Of a DNA stretch of 64,000 nt, positions 8,472-17,422 are shown in pieces. The stretch comes from Spirochaetaceae bacterium (GTDB lineage Bacteria > Spirochaetota > Spirochaetia > B11-G9). The notes under the pieces were generated by a model that had not been told where the DNA came from, searched no databases, and saw only the letters and a program-made list of their open reading frames with translations. Within the stretch, counting starts at the first letter, position 1. Every line of letters begins with the position of its first letter. The stretch is from the NCBI GenBank assembly GCA_015493635.1, contig WGCU01000027.1, forward strand, positions 1 through 64,000, read 5' to 3'. A program made the position numbers and the translations under genes.

Positions 8472-9417
8472 GAGAAACCTTTTTTACCCGGTTTTTTAAT
8501 ACTGCATACAGAACCGCTCCGGTAATAATCATGAGAACACAGAGAATCTGTCCTGTTGTAAAATTAAAGGGAGAAAGAAAAAGTGCCGTGGGATATATTT
8601 TTGCTCCAAAATGGATGGGAAATCCGATATCGATATCCGGCTCCCGGAAATATTCAAGAAAAAACCGGATAATTCCGTATCCGATAAGATACATGCACAG
8701 CAGGTATCCATCAAACTTTTTCCGTTTACGAAAGAAAAACCAGATGACAGACCAGAGAAAAAACCCCTCAAAAAATGACTCGTACAGCTGCGAAGGATGA
8801 CGGGGAAGATTTATCATATCTCCCGGATTGTAAGAGAGATGAACAGTATCCGCAATCTTCCTGACCCAGCTGTAATTGGTTGAAAAAAGCGGAGCATGAG
8901 GAAATATAATCCCCCATTTCATTGTTGTAACTCTTCCCCAGAGTTCACCGTTTATGAAATTTCCAAGTCTTCCAAAAGAATATCCCAGAGGGATCCCCGC
9001 AACAGTAAGATCAACAAGTTGAAAAAAATTCAGTTTTTTCTTAAGCGCGTAGAGTACGGCCCCTGTTACTGCTCCGATAAGACCTCCATGATAGCTCATC
9101 CCCTGCAGTCCCACAAGTCTCATATTGGCATCAAAAGGCCAGAAGATAAGCCAGGGTTTTCTCCAGTACACCCCGCTTGTATCGTACACAAGAGAAGAGA
9201 AAATTCGGGCACCTATAACCAATCCCAAAATGGTCCAGAAGAAAAAATTGGTTATCTCATCTTCATTCAGCTTGATTTTCTCTTTCTTTACCTGGTATTT
9301 GAATAAAAGATACGTTATTCCAAAAGCAATAAGATACATAAGGCCGTACCAGTGCAACGGCAGCCCCGGTATGATAACCGGTTTGATCCATGCAGGGAAA
9401 TTTATATAAAGCAGCAT
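8467..9417 (-). CDS. lgt: Prolipoprotein diacylglyceryl transferase
   Basis: Inner-membrane enzyme that attaches diacylglycerol from phosphatidylglycerol to the lipobox Cys of prolipoproteins. The hallmark block GYSFGRLGNFINGELWGR is intact, together with MSYHGGLIGA, and seven or so hydrophobic helices are visible. The length of 316 residues is slightly above the usual 260-300. It begins two bases below the fapA-like gene stop, so it is probably co-transcribed with it. Confidence 0.95.
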   Translation of the reverse strand: MLLYINFPAWIKPVIIPGLPLHWYGLMYLIAFGITYLLFKYQVKKEKIKLNEDEITNFFFWTILGLVIGARIFSSLVYDTSGVYWRKPWLIFWPFDANMRLVGLQGMSYHGGLIGAVTGAVLYALKKKLNFFQLVDLTVAGIPLGYSFGRLGNFINGELWGRVTTMKWGIIFPHAPLFSTNYSWVRKIADTVHLSYNPGDMINLPRHPSQLYESFFEGFFLWSVIWFFFRKRKKFDGYLLCMYLIGYGIIRFFLEYFREPDIDIGFPIHFGAKIYPTALFLSPFNFTTGQILCVLMIITGAVLYAVLKNRVKKVSL

Positions 9418-9418
9418 T

Positions 9419-12337
9419 TTATGTACCTTCCTGTTTCAGCGGTTCGATATCTATGGAACCTCTGTCTTGGTTAAAGAATATCCGTATACTTTTTTTCTCT
9501 TGCTTAACCTCTAAAAACCTGCCATGACTTTCAAAAACAACACCCGGATACAACGTTCCCCGGATACGAATCTCAGAGGGAAAATGTTCTTCAAACTTTT
9601 CTTTTAAGGTAAAAAGCCGCACTCCCTTTCTCTCTATGGATTTCATAAGCAGCACCTTCTGTTTTCGTGCTTTCATGACATGGGATTGCTTCTCTTCTTT
9701 TTCAAAGCGGTTCATTAGAAAATCAAGTTTGGCTATCTGCGCTTTCAATTTTTCGAGGTCTTTTTCTTCCTTTTCAATTTGATCCTGAACAAGATAATTC
9801 TGGCCGAACGAAATCTCTGTCTTTATAATTTTTTTATTTCCGACATTATGTGCATTGAGGCCCCCTGTTGTTTTTATCTGTCCTCCAACAAGGTCTCCTT
9901 TGTCACTTATCAATGACAGGGCACCATTACACTTTACTCTGCATCTGAGACAGGAATTTTTTATTCTGATATTTCCAACCGCAAGAATAATAGCCTGTTC
10001 CGCAAAAGCCATATCGATATCTTTCTTTGACCGCAAAACAGCTTTCCCGCCGCCTATAACACCCTGCCCGATAATAATGGAATCACCGGATGAGATTAAT
10101 GAAGCATTGACACTTCCCGCTATCTGAACTTCACCCCCTGCCATAACAAAAAAGCCGGAGGTAACACTGCCGCCCACTTTTACAGAACCCGGGAACTTTA
10201 CATTTCCCTCCTTAAGACCTACATCGCCCTTGATAACATGAAAATTCCGTATCGAAATTTTCTTTGTATCGTAAAATAATTCGCCTCCTGTTTCAGCAAC
10301 AAGCGTTATATTCCCTTCATCATCTTTTTCCTGTGCTATATTTTCTCCTATCTCCAAATCAAGAGGGGGTGCTTTCTCTGCTTTTATTACCTTACCCGTA
10401 ATATCCCACCCGTCTTCAGCTGAAATATCAGGAGACAGGATGGTTCCAAGTTTCATACCCTTCGTTATAACGGTAATGTTGTCCTGATTTTTATAATCAG
10501 CACTCCCGTCAGCACTTATGGAGACGTTTGAATTCTCTTTGATATCTATGAGCAGCTTAAACCGGCTCTTCCCTTCCTGAACCGGCTCCTTACCGGCAGC
10601 AACAGGGACATTTTCACAATCAGTTCCCGCGTTTATCCCTTCCAGGATCAGTGAAATACTTTCTTCATCAATTCCTTTTACAATACCACGTTCTTTAAGG
10701 GCTTTCCGGATAGCTTCACCGTTTATGCCTGCTTCTTTCCCGCCATGCACCGTAACATAGGCATGCATGTGGTCATCCGCAACATCAACCGTCAACGCAC
10801 TTTGACTGTTGTACACAACTTTCAAAGAAATAATGCCCGCTTCGTCCTCACTGTAAAGCAGAACCCCGTCTATTTCAGAAGTAATGGTTCCAGCTTCCTG
10901 CCTGAGATGTTCAAGAACATGAATCTCCGGAGGGTCTCCTTCTATTCCCGGGAGTACTTTCCCGTACACATCCCTGCCCGGAGGTCCTGCTTTCATGCCG
11001 GTAACTGATGCAACAATTGAATCTTTGTCCACCGAAGCACACTTCTGGACATTGGAAAGGGGGAAATCTTCATCGTTGTCATTTATTTGTTTAAGGAATG
11101 CTTTACATTCTCCGGGCTCCATAAAAGAACACTCAAACGCCAGCGATCCGGGTTCGCCTTTACCGGGAGCCTTTCCTTCCGAAAGAACATAGTCTTTCAA
11201 AACTTTCTCGGTACTCCGGTAAAAAGCAACAAGATCCTCTTTTATCTTTTTATAATTGAGCCCGATAAATCCGCTTTTCTTAATTGCCTCACCTATATTA
11301 CTCAATTTCAGCGGTTTTCCCTTCCCGCTGCCCTTTTCAATAGTAAGCAGTCCTTTCAGCCCATCTTCCGATACAAAAATAGTGTAGGAAGCATCCTTAT
11401 CCACAGAAAGCGGATAATTTTCCAGATATGCACCGGTATTGATCGTTTCATTAATTACTTTTGTAATTCTATCAGGAGATATAAGATCTGATTCTGAAAA
11501 TCCAAACTCAAGGGTTTTTTTTATGATACTCTGCGCGGGAGGGGGAGAGGCCAGTTCATCACCCGTTTTAAGATTCAAATAAGGTGTCGCATTATCTTTT
11601 GAGAGAACTACTTCCCAGAAATGATTTTTAAAAGGTATAATCTCGACCCAGTTCTCACCCCGCCGCACAAACCCCGAGACTTCGGCTGTCAGACGGTTCT
11701 TTTCCGCTTTAATTCCGTTGCCGCAGAATATTGTCTCATGAACCGGCTCACCGGGATCCAGGGTTTCCCCCGTAACAGAGAGACCTTCTTTCCCTTCCGT
11801 GGGATTTCCTTTTTCCGCAAGGATCATCCCTGCATCCGCCCACCCGGTTGCTATAACCGCGGGGTTTACCACCACCGGTACCTTTTTGATTCTTTTTTCC
11901 ACAACGGTAACAAGTTTTACTGATTCTTTTTTAAAGGGAAACTTTGCTTTCTCCCTTACTTTTTTCTTGACCTTAACCTTTTCGACCTTCTCTTCGAACA
12001 ACTCCGGGTCCAGCGCTGTTTTAAAGAGTCTTTCCGCGTCAGGGATCAGTTCATCCGGAATGGGCATTTCTTTCCAGGTATAGATACCGTCAGAAGGGGA
12101 AACAGGCGGCGTTCCCTCTGCTATAAGAAAAGAAACCTCTCCCGTATTCTGTTCAATCTGCGTTAAGAATGTTTCTATCTTTTTACTTCCCTCTTCCAAT
12201 GAAATCCCGGATTTTTTAAGCAGCAAATCAATACCCTGACGAGTGCAGATCTCTCCGCTGTCATCTGGAGAGAAAACGAGATGAGCCTGCAGTGCCGAGT
12301 CATCAACTTGTAAAGAAACAGTACCTTTTTTACCCAT
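9419..12337 (-). CDS. Large FapA/DUF342 family protein
   Basis: DUF342 (FapA, flagellar assembly protein A) family member of unusually large size: 972 residues against roughly 450-650 for most. The C-terminal part (about 650-860) is the family's repetitive beta-solenoid (GDVGLKEGNVKFPGSVKVGGSV, ISSGDSIIIGQGVIGGG) followed by a coiled coil (QIEKEEKDLEKLKAQIAKLDFL). Upstream, a module resembling the FapA N-terminal domain seems to occur about three times (near 7-75, 310-380 and 525-600). The gene lies three bases below a MinD/FlhG-like ATPase gene, which fits a role in placing or assembling flagella or another polar structure. The exact function is unproven. Confidence 0.82.
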   Translation of the reverse strand: MGKKGTVSLQVDDSALQAHLVFSPDDSGEICTRQGIDLLLKKSGISLEEGSKKIETFLTQIEQNTGEVSFLIAEGTPPVSPSDGIYTWKEMPIPDELIPDAERLFKTALDPELFEEKVEKVKVKKKVREKAKFPFKKESVKLVTVVEKRIKKVPVVVNPAVIATGWADAGMILAEKGNPTEGKEGLSVTGETLDPGEPVHETIFCGNGIKAEKNRLTAEVSGFVRRGENWVEIIPFKNHFWEVVLSKDNATPYLNLKTGDELASPPPAQSIIKKTLEFGFSESDLISPDRITKVINETINTGAYLENYPLSVDKDASYTIFVSEDGLKGLLTIEKGSGKGKPLKLSNIGEAIKKSGFIGLNYKKIKEDLVAFYRSTEKVLKDYVLSEGKAPGKGEPGSLAFECSFMEPGECKAFLKQINDNDEDFPLSNVQKCASVDKDSIVASVTGMKAGPPGRDVYGKVLPGIEGDPPEIHVLEHLRQEAGTITSEIDGVLLYSEDEAGIISLKVVYNSQSALTVDVADDHMHAYVTVHGGKEAGINGEAIRKALKERGIVKGIDEESISLILEGINAGTDCENVPVAAGKEPVQEGKSRFKLLIDIKENSNVSISADGSADYKNQDNITVITKGMKLGTILSPDISAEDGWDITGKVIKAEKAPPLDLEIGENIAQEKDDEGNITLVAETGGELFYDTKKISIRNFHVIKGDVGLKEGNVKFPGSVKVGGSVTSGFFVMAGGEVQIAGSVNASLISSGDSIIIGQGVIGGGKAVLRSKKDIDMAFAEQAIILAVGNIRIKNSCLRCRVKCNGALSLISDKGDLVGGQIKTTGGLNAHNVGNKKIIKTEISFGQNYLVQDQIEKEEKDLEKLKAQIAKLDFLMNRFEKEEKQSHVMKARKQKVLLMKSIERKGVRLFTLKEKFEEHFPSEIRIRGTLYPGVVFESHGRFLEVKQEKKSIRIFFNQDRGSIDIEPLKQEGT

Positions 12338-12340
12338 AAG

Positions 12341-13483
12341 CTACATTGTAAATCCTTCTTCGATTGCCTTTGATAATTGGGTTTTAATAAAGTGATTCTC
12401 CTTTTTTAAAGCCGTAATCTCATATTGCTGAGCTTTAATGGTATCAATAAGATCTCCCTCAGCAAGAGCGCCGCTGTGAAGCATCTCTTCCATCGTTTCA
12501 GCTTTAACGTTGAAATCTATCTCGGCTTCCATGTTTGCTGTTATATAGCTGTTCTTCAACCCTTCGATATCGGGAGTAAAGAATCTGTCATCATCCTTCT
12601 GAATCAATTTATCAGCTATCCGGTACAGCGCCTGGCTGAGCACACACTCCGGTTTGTATTTTATAACCGGAAGCCTTGAATTCAGGGCTATTTCCTGGTA
12701 GTGATCAAAATAAATAACACCAAGATGTTCCATATCAACACCGAGATATTCTTTGGTAGATCTCCGTATTTTATCAGCTTTGGCAGCATCCTTGGGGTTT
12801 TCCAGCATGTTAAGAATAAGCATGGGATGAAAGTTCTTCATCCGTTCCTGATACTTGAGATAACTTTCCGGATCATCATGCTTAATCCTTTCCAGAAGCT
12901 TTGGAATATACACTTTCTGCAGTGATGTCCCCTCTTTTCGAAGTTTCTCAAGATACATCCCGGCAGGAGATTTTTTACTGAAAATGCTGGTCATGAGTCT
13001 GAAAACAGTATTTTTCAGAAAAAGATAGGCATTCAAGGTAGACGTTAACGTAGGAGCAGTAACAATAACACCCATTGAAGAACTCAGGAAAAAATCTATG
13101 GTATTAAAACTTGTACCGGCTCCCAGATCAAGAATAAGAAAATCAGCATCAAGCGTAAATAATTTACGGATCAGTTTTGTTTTCTGTCCGGTTTTAAGAT
13201 TTGCCATTCCCGGTATCTCCGCGTCTCCCGGGATAAACCGCAGGTTTTTATAATCTGTATCAATAATAATATCTTCAAAACTCAGATTACTGCTTGTAAG
13301 AAACGTACCTATGCCCTGTTTTACCGCTCCAATACCCAATATAAGATGAAGATTAGATGCTCCAAGGTCCAGATCAGCAAGGATTACTTTTTTACCTGCT
13401 TCAGCCAGAGCAATTGCAATATTAGAAGCAAATAAAGATTTCCCAACACCGCCTTTACCGCTCGCTACCGGTAATACATGCAT
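12341..13483 (-). CDS. MinD/ParA-like P-loop ATPase (FlhG-like)
   Basis: Deviant-Walker-A ATPase of the MinD/FlhG class: ASGKGGVGKSLFASNIA near the N-terminus, the switch I motif ADLDLGASNLHLILG, and LILDLGAG as Walker B. Residues 1-260 are the ATPase; a C-terminal tail ends in a heptad-like helix. The ORF track starts at a GTG at 13489, but GGGAG lies seven bases before the ATG at 13483. Pairing with the FapA-like gene suggests a role in flagellar number or placement, or in chromosome or cell-pole organisation. The same promoter region fires the ctp gene in the other direction. Confidence 0.85.
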   Translation of the reverse strand: MHVLPVASGKGGVGKSLFASNIAIALAEAGKKVILADLDLGASNLHLILGIGAVKQGIGTFLTSSNLSFEDIIIDTDYKNLRFIPGDAEIPGMANLKTGQKTKLIRKLFTLDADFLILDLGAGTSFNTIDFFLSSSMGVIVTAPTLTSTLNAYLFLKNTVFRLMTSIFSKKSPAGMYLEKLRKEGTSLQKVYIPKLLERIKHDDPESYLKYQERMKNFHPMLILNMLENPKDAAKADKIRRSTKEYLGVDMEHLGVIYFDHYQEIALNSRLPVIKYKPECVLSQALYRIADKLIQKDDDRFFTPDIEGLKNSYITANMEAEIDFNVKAETMEEMLHSGALAEGDLIDTIKAQQYEITALKKENHFIKTQLSKAIEEGFTM

Positions 13484-13514
13484 CAACACACTCCCTGTCT
13501 TTTCTGATACGGCT

Positions 13515-13543
13515 AGTTTATGCTATGGTTATTCAGACGTCAA
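13515..13543 (-). promoter_or_regulatory. Sigma-70 promoter of the minD-fapA operon
   Basis: On the minus strand, TTGACG (13538-13543) and TAAACT (13515-13520) are spaced by 17 bp. The -35 element lies back to back with the ctp -35 element: GTCAAtacTTGAC on the plus strand. Confidence 0.6.
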
Positions 13544-13546
13544 TAC

Positions 13547-13575
13547 TTGACAAACAGCATAAAAAAAAGAATAAC
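13547..13575 (+). promoter_or_regulatory. Probable sigma-70 promoter of ctp
   Basis: A perfect -35 TTGACA (13547-13552) is followed 17 bp later by AATAAC (13570-13575), a weak -10. It is almost in contact with the divergent minD -35 element, so the two polymerases could compete or share a regulator. Confidence 0.5.
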
Positions 13576-13594
13576 AAAGAATACGGAGTTTACT

Positions 13595-15010
13595 ATGAAA
13601 AATAAAGAGCGCTTTTTATGGATTGCTGTTACGGTATTTCTTGCCGCAAGTTCAGTTTTTCTGCTTGTTGCGCCAAAAGCAATTGCTTCCCCGTCATCGA
13701 ATGAAACAAAAGAATATCTTGGCCGGTTTGAATATCTGTTTCAGTTTCTTCTACAGAATTATGTGGATAAAGTACCACCGAAACAGCTGTATGAAGGAGC
13801 TCTCAAAGGGATGTTTGACAGCTTGAATGATCCCTATTCCTACTATCTGACTGCCAATGATATGCAGAAAATGAATGATACTACCGTGGGAGAATTCGGA
13901 GGAGTGGGGTTATATATATCAAAACCCGCAAAAAACGATACCGAAGATGACCCGTACGCAAAGTACGTCCGGGTTGTTGCCCCGATTGAAGGTACTCCCG
14001 CCTACAAAGCAGGACTCCATGCAGGAGACTACATTACAAAAATAGAAAAAGAACCGGTAGATAAACTTTCTATCGATGATGTCGTACATAAACTCCGCGG
14101 AACTCCCGGAACTGAGGTTGAAGTTACTATTTTACGAAGTAAAGATATCGTTTTCAAGAAAAAGATCAGACGGGCAATTATAGAAATTCCAACTGTCAAA
14201 GAAGCAATGATTCCCGGAGGTATTGCGTATCTTCGGATAATCCAGTTTACACCCTATACCGATGACCGGGTAAAAGAAGCCATCCGGTACTTTGAAAAAA
14301 ACAACTATACATCCCTTATAATTGATGTAAGGGGAAATCCGGGCGGTCTTCTTGATACGGTGGCAAAGGTTGCTGACTTTTTTCTTTCCAGCGGTACCAT
14401 TGTCAGCACTAAATCCCGTATCAAAAGTGAAAATGAAGTATTTACCGCTCACAGATCCATTTTGGTTCCTAAAAATATCCCCATAGCTGTTCTTATTGAC
14501 AAAGGTTCTGCTTCCGCGGCTGAAATTCTGGCAGGAGCTCTCAAGGATACCAAAAGAGCAGTTCTGGTAGGAGAAACTTCATTTGGGAAGGGATCGGTTC
14601 AAAAAATAATGCCCTTCCATGACGGCGGTGTTAAACTGACTATTGCGAAGTACTATACACCTTCAGGAGTAAATATTGATAAAATCGGAATCAAACCTGA
14701 TGTGGAAGTAAAAGAGAAAAAACTTACTGATGCTGAAACGAAAGCTCTTGGTACCATTCTTAAAGAAAACCTTATTACTCAGTTTGTGGATAACAATCCT
14801 GAAATTACTCCTGCAATGGAAGCATCCTTCATCAAGGGCCTCCATAAAAAAGGCATAAAACTAGATGACAGAATCCTTAAAAAGCTTATCCGGAACGAAA
14901 TTGATCTCCATATGGATGTTCCTCCTGTCTATGACCTTGAATTTGATTTGACACTTCAGGAAGCTGTCAGACTTATTAAAACAGGCCAGATAAAGGGAAT
15001 GGAGAAATGA
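13595..15010 (+). CDS. S41 family C-terminal processing peptidase
   Basis: Exported serine protease of the CtpA/tail-specific protease class, about 470 residues. The start at 13595 is chosen over the longer ORF because ACGGAG precedes it and a signal peptide follows directly (KERFLWIAVTVFLAASSVFLLV). The order is an N-terminal helical part, a PDZ domain (about 80-180, PAYKAGLHAGDYITKIE), then the S41 core with catalytic Ser in DKGSASAAEI and catalytic Lys in GETSFGKGSVQ. Such enzymes act on periplasmic or membrane proteins with free C-termini. Its stop overlaps the yjbQ start (ATGA). Confidence 0.92.
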   Translation: MKNKERFLWIAVTVFLAASSVFLLVAPKAIASPSSNETKEYLGRFEYLFQFLLQNYVDKVPPKQLYEGALKGMFDSLNDPYSYYLTANDMQKMNDTTVGEFGGVGLYISKPAKNDTEDDPYAKYVRVVAPIEGTPAYKAGLHAGDYITKIEKEPVDKLSIDDVVHKLRGTPGTEVEVTILRSKDIVFKKKIRRAIIEIPTVKEAMIPGGIAYLRIIQFTPYTDDRVKEAIRYFEKNNYTSLIIDVRGNPGGLLDTVAKVADFFLSSGTIVSTKSRIKSENEVFTAHRSILVPKNIPIAVLIDKGSASAAEILAGALKDTKRAVLVGETSFGKGSVQKIMPFHDGGVKLTIAKYYTPSGVNIDKIGIKPDVEVKEKKLTDAETKALGTILKENLITQFVDNNPEITPAMEASFIKGLHKKGIKLDDRILKKLIRNEIDLHMDVPPVYDLEFDLTLQEAVRLIKTGQIKGMEK

Positions 15011-15408
15011 TTTCCCGGCACTTTTCGGTTCATACCGCCAGGAGCAGTGAGTTTGTAAATATTACTGCTTCTCTGCAGGATTTTCTTCAAAAGAACAATT
15101 CTGCAGACGGTATGTGTCTTGTATTTGTTCCGCACACAACCTGTGGAATTACCATAAATGAGAATGCGGACCCTGATGTACAAAGAGACATCCTGATGGA
15201 ACTTGGTAAAATTGTCCCTTTACGTGACGGATACAGGCATAGTGAAGGTAATTCGGCCGCTCATATCAAAGCCAGTGCCATGGGGTCCAGTGTTACCATT
15301 CCCGTAGTACAGGGGAAACTTGTTCTCGGTATATGGCAGGGAGTATACCTCTGTGAGTTTGACGGTCCGAGAACCAGAAATGTACATGTAAGTTTTATAT
15401 CAGGATAG
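15007..15408 (+). CDS. YjbQ/UPF0047 family protein
   Basis: A full-length 133-residue member of the UPF0047/YjbQ family, some of which have weak thiamine-phosphate synthase activity. The conserved HTTCGITINENADPDV stretch and the terminal GTWQGIYLCEFDGPR-type block (here GIWQGVYLCEFDGPRTRNV) are intact, as are His residues around RHSEGNSAAHIKAS. It is translationally coupled to ctp and lies one base before rsmE. The true physiological role of the family is unsettled. Confidence 0.9.
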   Translation: MISRHFSVHTARSSEFVNITASLQDFLQKNNSADGMCLVFVPHTTCGITINENADPDVQRDILMELGKIVPLRDGYRHSEGNSAAHIKASAMGSSVTIPVVQGKLVLGIWQGVYLCEFDGPRTRNVHVSFISG

Positions 15409-15409
15409 T

Positions 15410-16168
15410 ATGCGCTCTTTACTGCTCCCGGACTTTTTTTCAGGTGAAAAAACACTCTCCCTCACGGGAAAAGAATACCATTATCTTGTACACGTCCTGC
15501 GCCTGAAAGAAGATGATACCTTCCCCGGGCAGGACAAGGGTGGTAATCTTTTTTCTCTGCGCGTTCTTTCCATTACCAACCATTCCCTGGAATTGGAAGC
15601 TGTTCCCCTTACCGGACATTATATGGATAGTTTCTCTGAGATTACTCTGTATCAGTGTATCTGCAAGGGTAAAAAGATGGACAGGATTATCCGGCAGGCC
15701 ACAGAAGCAGGGGTAAAAACAATAGTACCTCTTCTCTCTGAATATACTGTTCCCCGCATTGATGGAAAAGAAGGGAAGCATAAAATTGACCGGTGGAACA
15801 GAATTATAAAAGAAGCTCTCCAGCAAAGCGGATCCCGGGTAATTACTGAAATAAAGAAACCCTGCTCTCTATTGAATCTTCCGGAAAAATCAAAAAAAAA
15901 GGAAATAAAGCTCTTTTTTCACCAGAGCCCCCTTGAAAACCATTCTTTACATGAGTATCTTTGCGAATATCCGGAAGCAGTTTCCCTCCTTGTAGGACCT
16001 GAAGGGGGGCTGTCACAAAATGAGACCGGATTTTTACTGAAAACCGGTTTTAAACCGGTTATGTTGAAAACAAATATTTTACGGGCGGAGACAGCAGCCC
16101 TCTATGCTATTGGTGCAGTTCAAAGTATCCTAACGGAGAGAGAAGATTGGCAGTTAATAACACACTAA
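15410..16168 (+). CDS. rsmE: 16S rRNA (uracil-1498-N3)-methyltransferase
   Basis: SPOUT-class methyltransferase modifying U1498 of 16S rRNA using S-adenosylmethionine, 252 residues. An N-terminal PUA-like part (1-70) precedes the trefoil-knot domain, with QATEAGVKTIVPLLSEYT, LVGPEGGLSQNE and the closing LKTNILRAETAALYAIGA motif. These knot motifs are diagnostic. The gene is packed between yjbQ and the glycosyltransferase gene, whose start overlaps its 3' end by 22 bases. Confidence 0.95.
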   Translation: MRSLLLPDFFSGEKTLSLTGKEYHYLVHVLRLKEDDTFPGQDKGGNLFSLRVLSITNHSLELEAVPLTGHYMDSFSEITLYQCICKGKKMDRIIRQATEAGVKTIVPLLSEYTVPRIDGKEGKHKIDRWNRIIKEALQQSGSRVITEIKKPCSLLNLPEKSKKKEIKLFFHQSPLENHSLHEYLCEYPEAVSLLVGPEGGLSQNETGFLLKTGFKPVMLKTNILRAETAALYAIGAVQSILTEREDWQLITH

Positions 16169-16893
16169 AAAGAATCCACATTTTTAATATTCCGATAGAT
16201 ATTCTTCCTGATGAAGCGTTTGATGATACCATACGGGACCTTCTTGCTGACAAGGGACAGCATCAGATTGTTTTTCTCTCTTTCGACGGTTTATTAAAGG
16301 CCCGGAGGAATAATGATTTTGCAAGGGCAGTTGCCCAGGCGAGCCTTGTTATTCCCACTTCCAAAAGGATCCTGAGCGCTGCACGGTTTCTGAAACTTCC
16401 GGTACCGGTACGGTATATGCCGTTTACCTTTGTTATAAAACTTCTTGGTACCTTGGAGAAATATAAAAAGACACTCTATCTTGCAGGCATGAAACCCGCT
16501 CCCATCCAGGTTGTTTCAGGAAATCTCAGAGCATCTTTTCCCGGACTCAGCATAGTGGGGAGATGTGCCGGATACTTCAAAAAAGACAGTGAAAAAGACA
16601 TCACTCTAGCCATAAAAAAAGCTGCTCCTTCGCTGCTTCTCTGTGGAAACGGAATACCGGGGAAAAACGTATGGCTCTATAAAAATATGAAAAACTTTAA
16701 CGCGGGACTGTTTCTGTGGTGCGGGGAATGTTTTGAAATTTTTGCCGGGAAAAAAGAGCGTATATCCACAGAACACTGGGACGGTAGAATGTACTGGTTT
16801 TTTAAAGCCTTAAAAAAACCGTGGAGGATATGGAAACTATTCCCCTTCCTGGAATATCTTGTTCTCTTACTTATTGAAAAAATCAAACATTAA
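16147..16893 (+). CDS. WecG/TagA/CpsF family glycosyltransferase
   Basis: Predicted N-acetylmannosaminuronosyl- or N-acetylmannosaminyltransferase-type enzyme (GT26), 248 residues, acting on a lipid-linked cell-surface glycan. The fold motifs NDFARAVAQASLVIPTSKRIL, YLAGMKPAP and LLCGNGIPGKNVWLYKN are recognisable, although the usual DGxG is changed to SDK-like PTSKR, so the acceptor or donor may differ. The start is a TTG, supported by GGAGAG eight bases upstream and by the absence of an alternative ATG. The C-terminus is hydrophobic, as in related membrane-attached enzymes. It converges with the FxsA-like gene. Confidence 0.8.
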   Translation: MAVNNTLKRIHIFNIPIDILPDEAFDDTIRDLLADKGQHQIVFLSFDGLLKARRNNDFARAVAQASLVIPTSKRILSAARFLKLPVPVRYMPFTFVIKLLGTLEKYKKTLYLAGMKPAPIQVVSGNLRASFPGLSIVGRCAGYFKKDSEKDITLAIKKAAPSLLLCGNGIPGKNVWLYKNMKNFNAGLFLWCGECFEIFAGKKERISTEHWDGRMYWFFKALKKPWRIWKLFPFLEYLVLLLIEKIKH

Positions 16894-17336
16894 AAGTCGT
16901 ACAATTTCAGGTATTCATAAAGAGCTTTGGTTTTGTTATCGGTGTTGTTGAATAAAATACCAATTCTTCGAGTAACTCCAGGTAACAGCATGACAACACC
17001 CAGTAAAAAGCTGATAAATCCCGGAAAAATCAGAAAGATACTTGCTGTAAAATTGCCTGCAAGCTGCATAAGAGACTTTTCAGGATAGATATCATTTTTA
17101 ATGTCCCGTTTAATCTTTTTTAAAACAAGAGCAACACGCCAGTACGCCAGTAAAAATCCCAAAAAACTGACAGCCATGACAGACCCCATCAGAACATATA
17201 TATTTACGTAACTGTCCGCATACATAAGAAAAAACATCTCGCCTACAGGTATCAATGACAGGAGAAGAAAGAGTATAAAAAGCTTCAGTACAAATCCTGT
17301 ATCAAAAAAACGTATAAGATCCCGAATTTCCAGCAT
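16890..17336 (-). CDS. FxsA family membrane protein
   Basis: A small integral membrane protein of about 148 residues with four hydrophobic segments. The signature FLIFPGFISFLLGVVMLLPGVTRR matches FxsA, a cytoplasmic membrane protein first known for modulating phage exclusion in E. coli. The ORF can be extended to a TTG at 17384, but the ATG at 17336 fits the family length better; neither has a good ribosome binding site. It lies below the aldehyde oxidoreductase gene on the same strand. Confidence 0.75.
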   Translation of the reverse strand: MLEIRDLIRFFDTGFVLKLFILFLLLSLIPVGEMFFLMYADSYVNIYVLMGSVMAVSFLGFLLAYWRVALVLKKIKRDIKNDIYPEKSLMQLAGNFTASIFLIFPGFISFLLGVVMLLPGVTRRIGILFNNTDNKTKALYEYLKLYDF

Positions 17337-17422
17337 AGAGGGAGGATACCATAACGACGTTTTAGGCGCAAGTAGAGCAAACAAAAACAGAAGAACGCTT
17401 TTAGGTTTCGACTCTGGACTTT

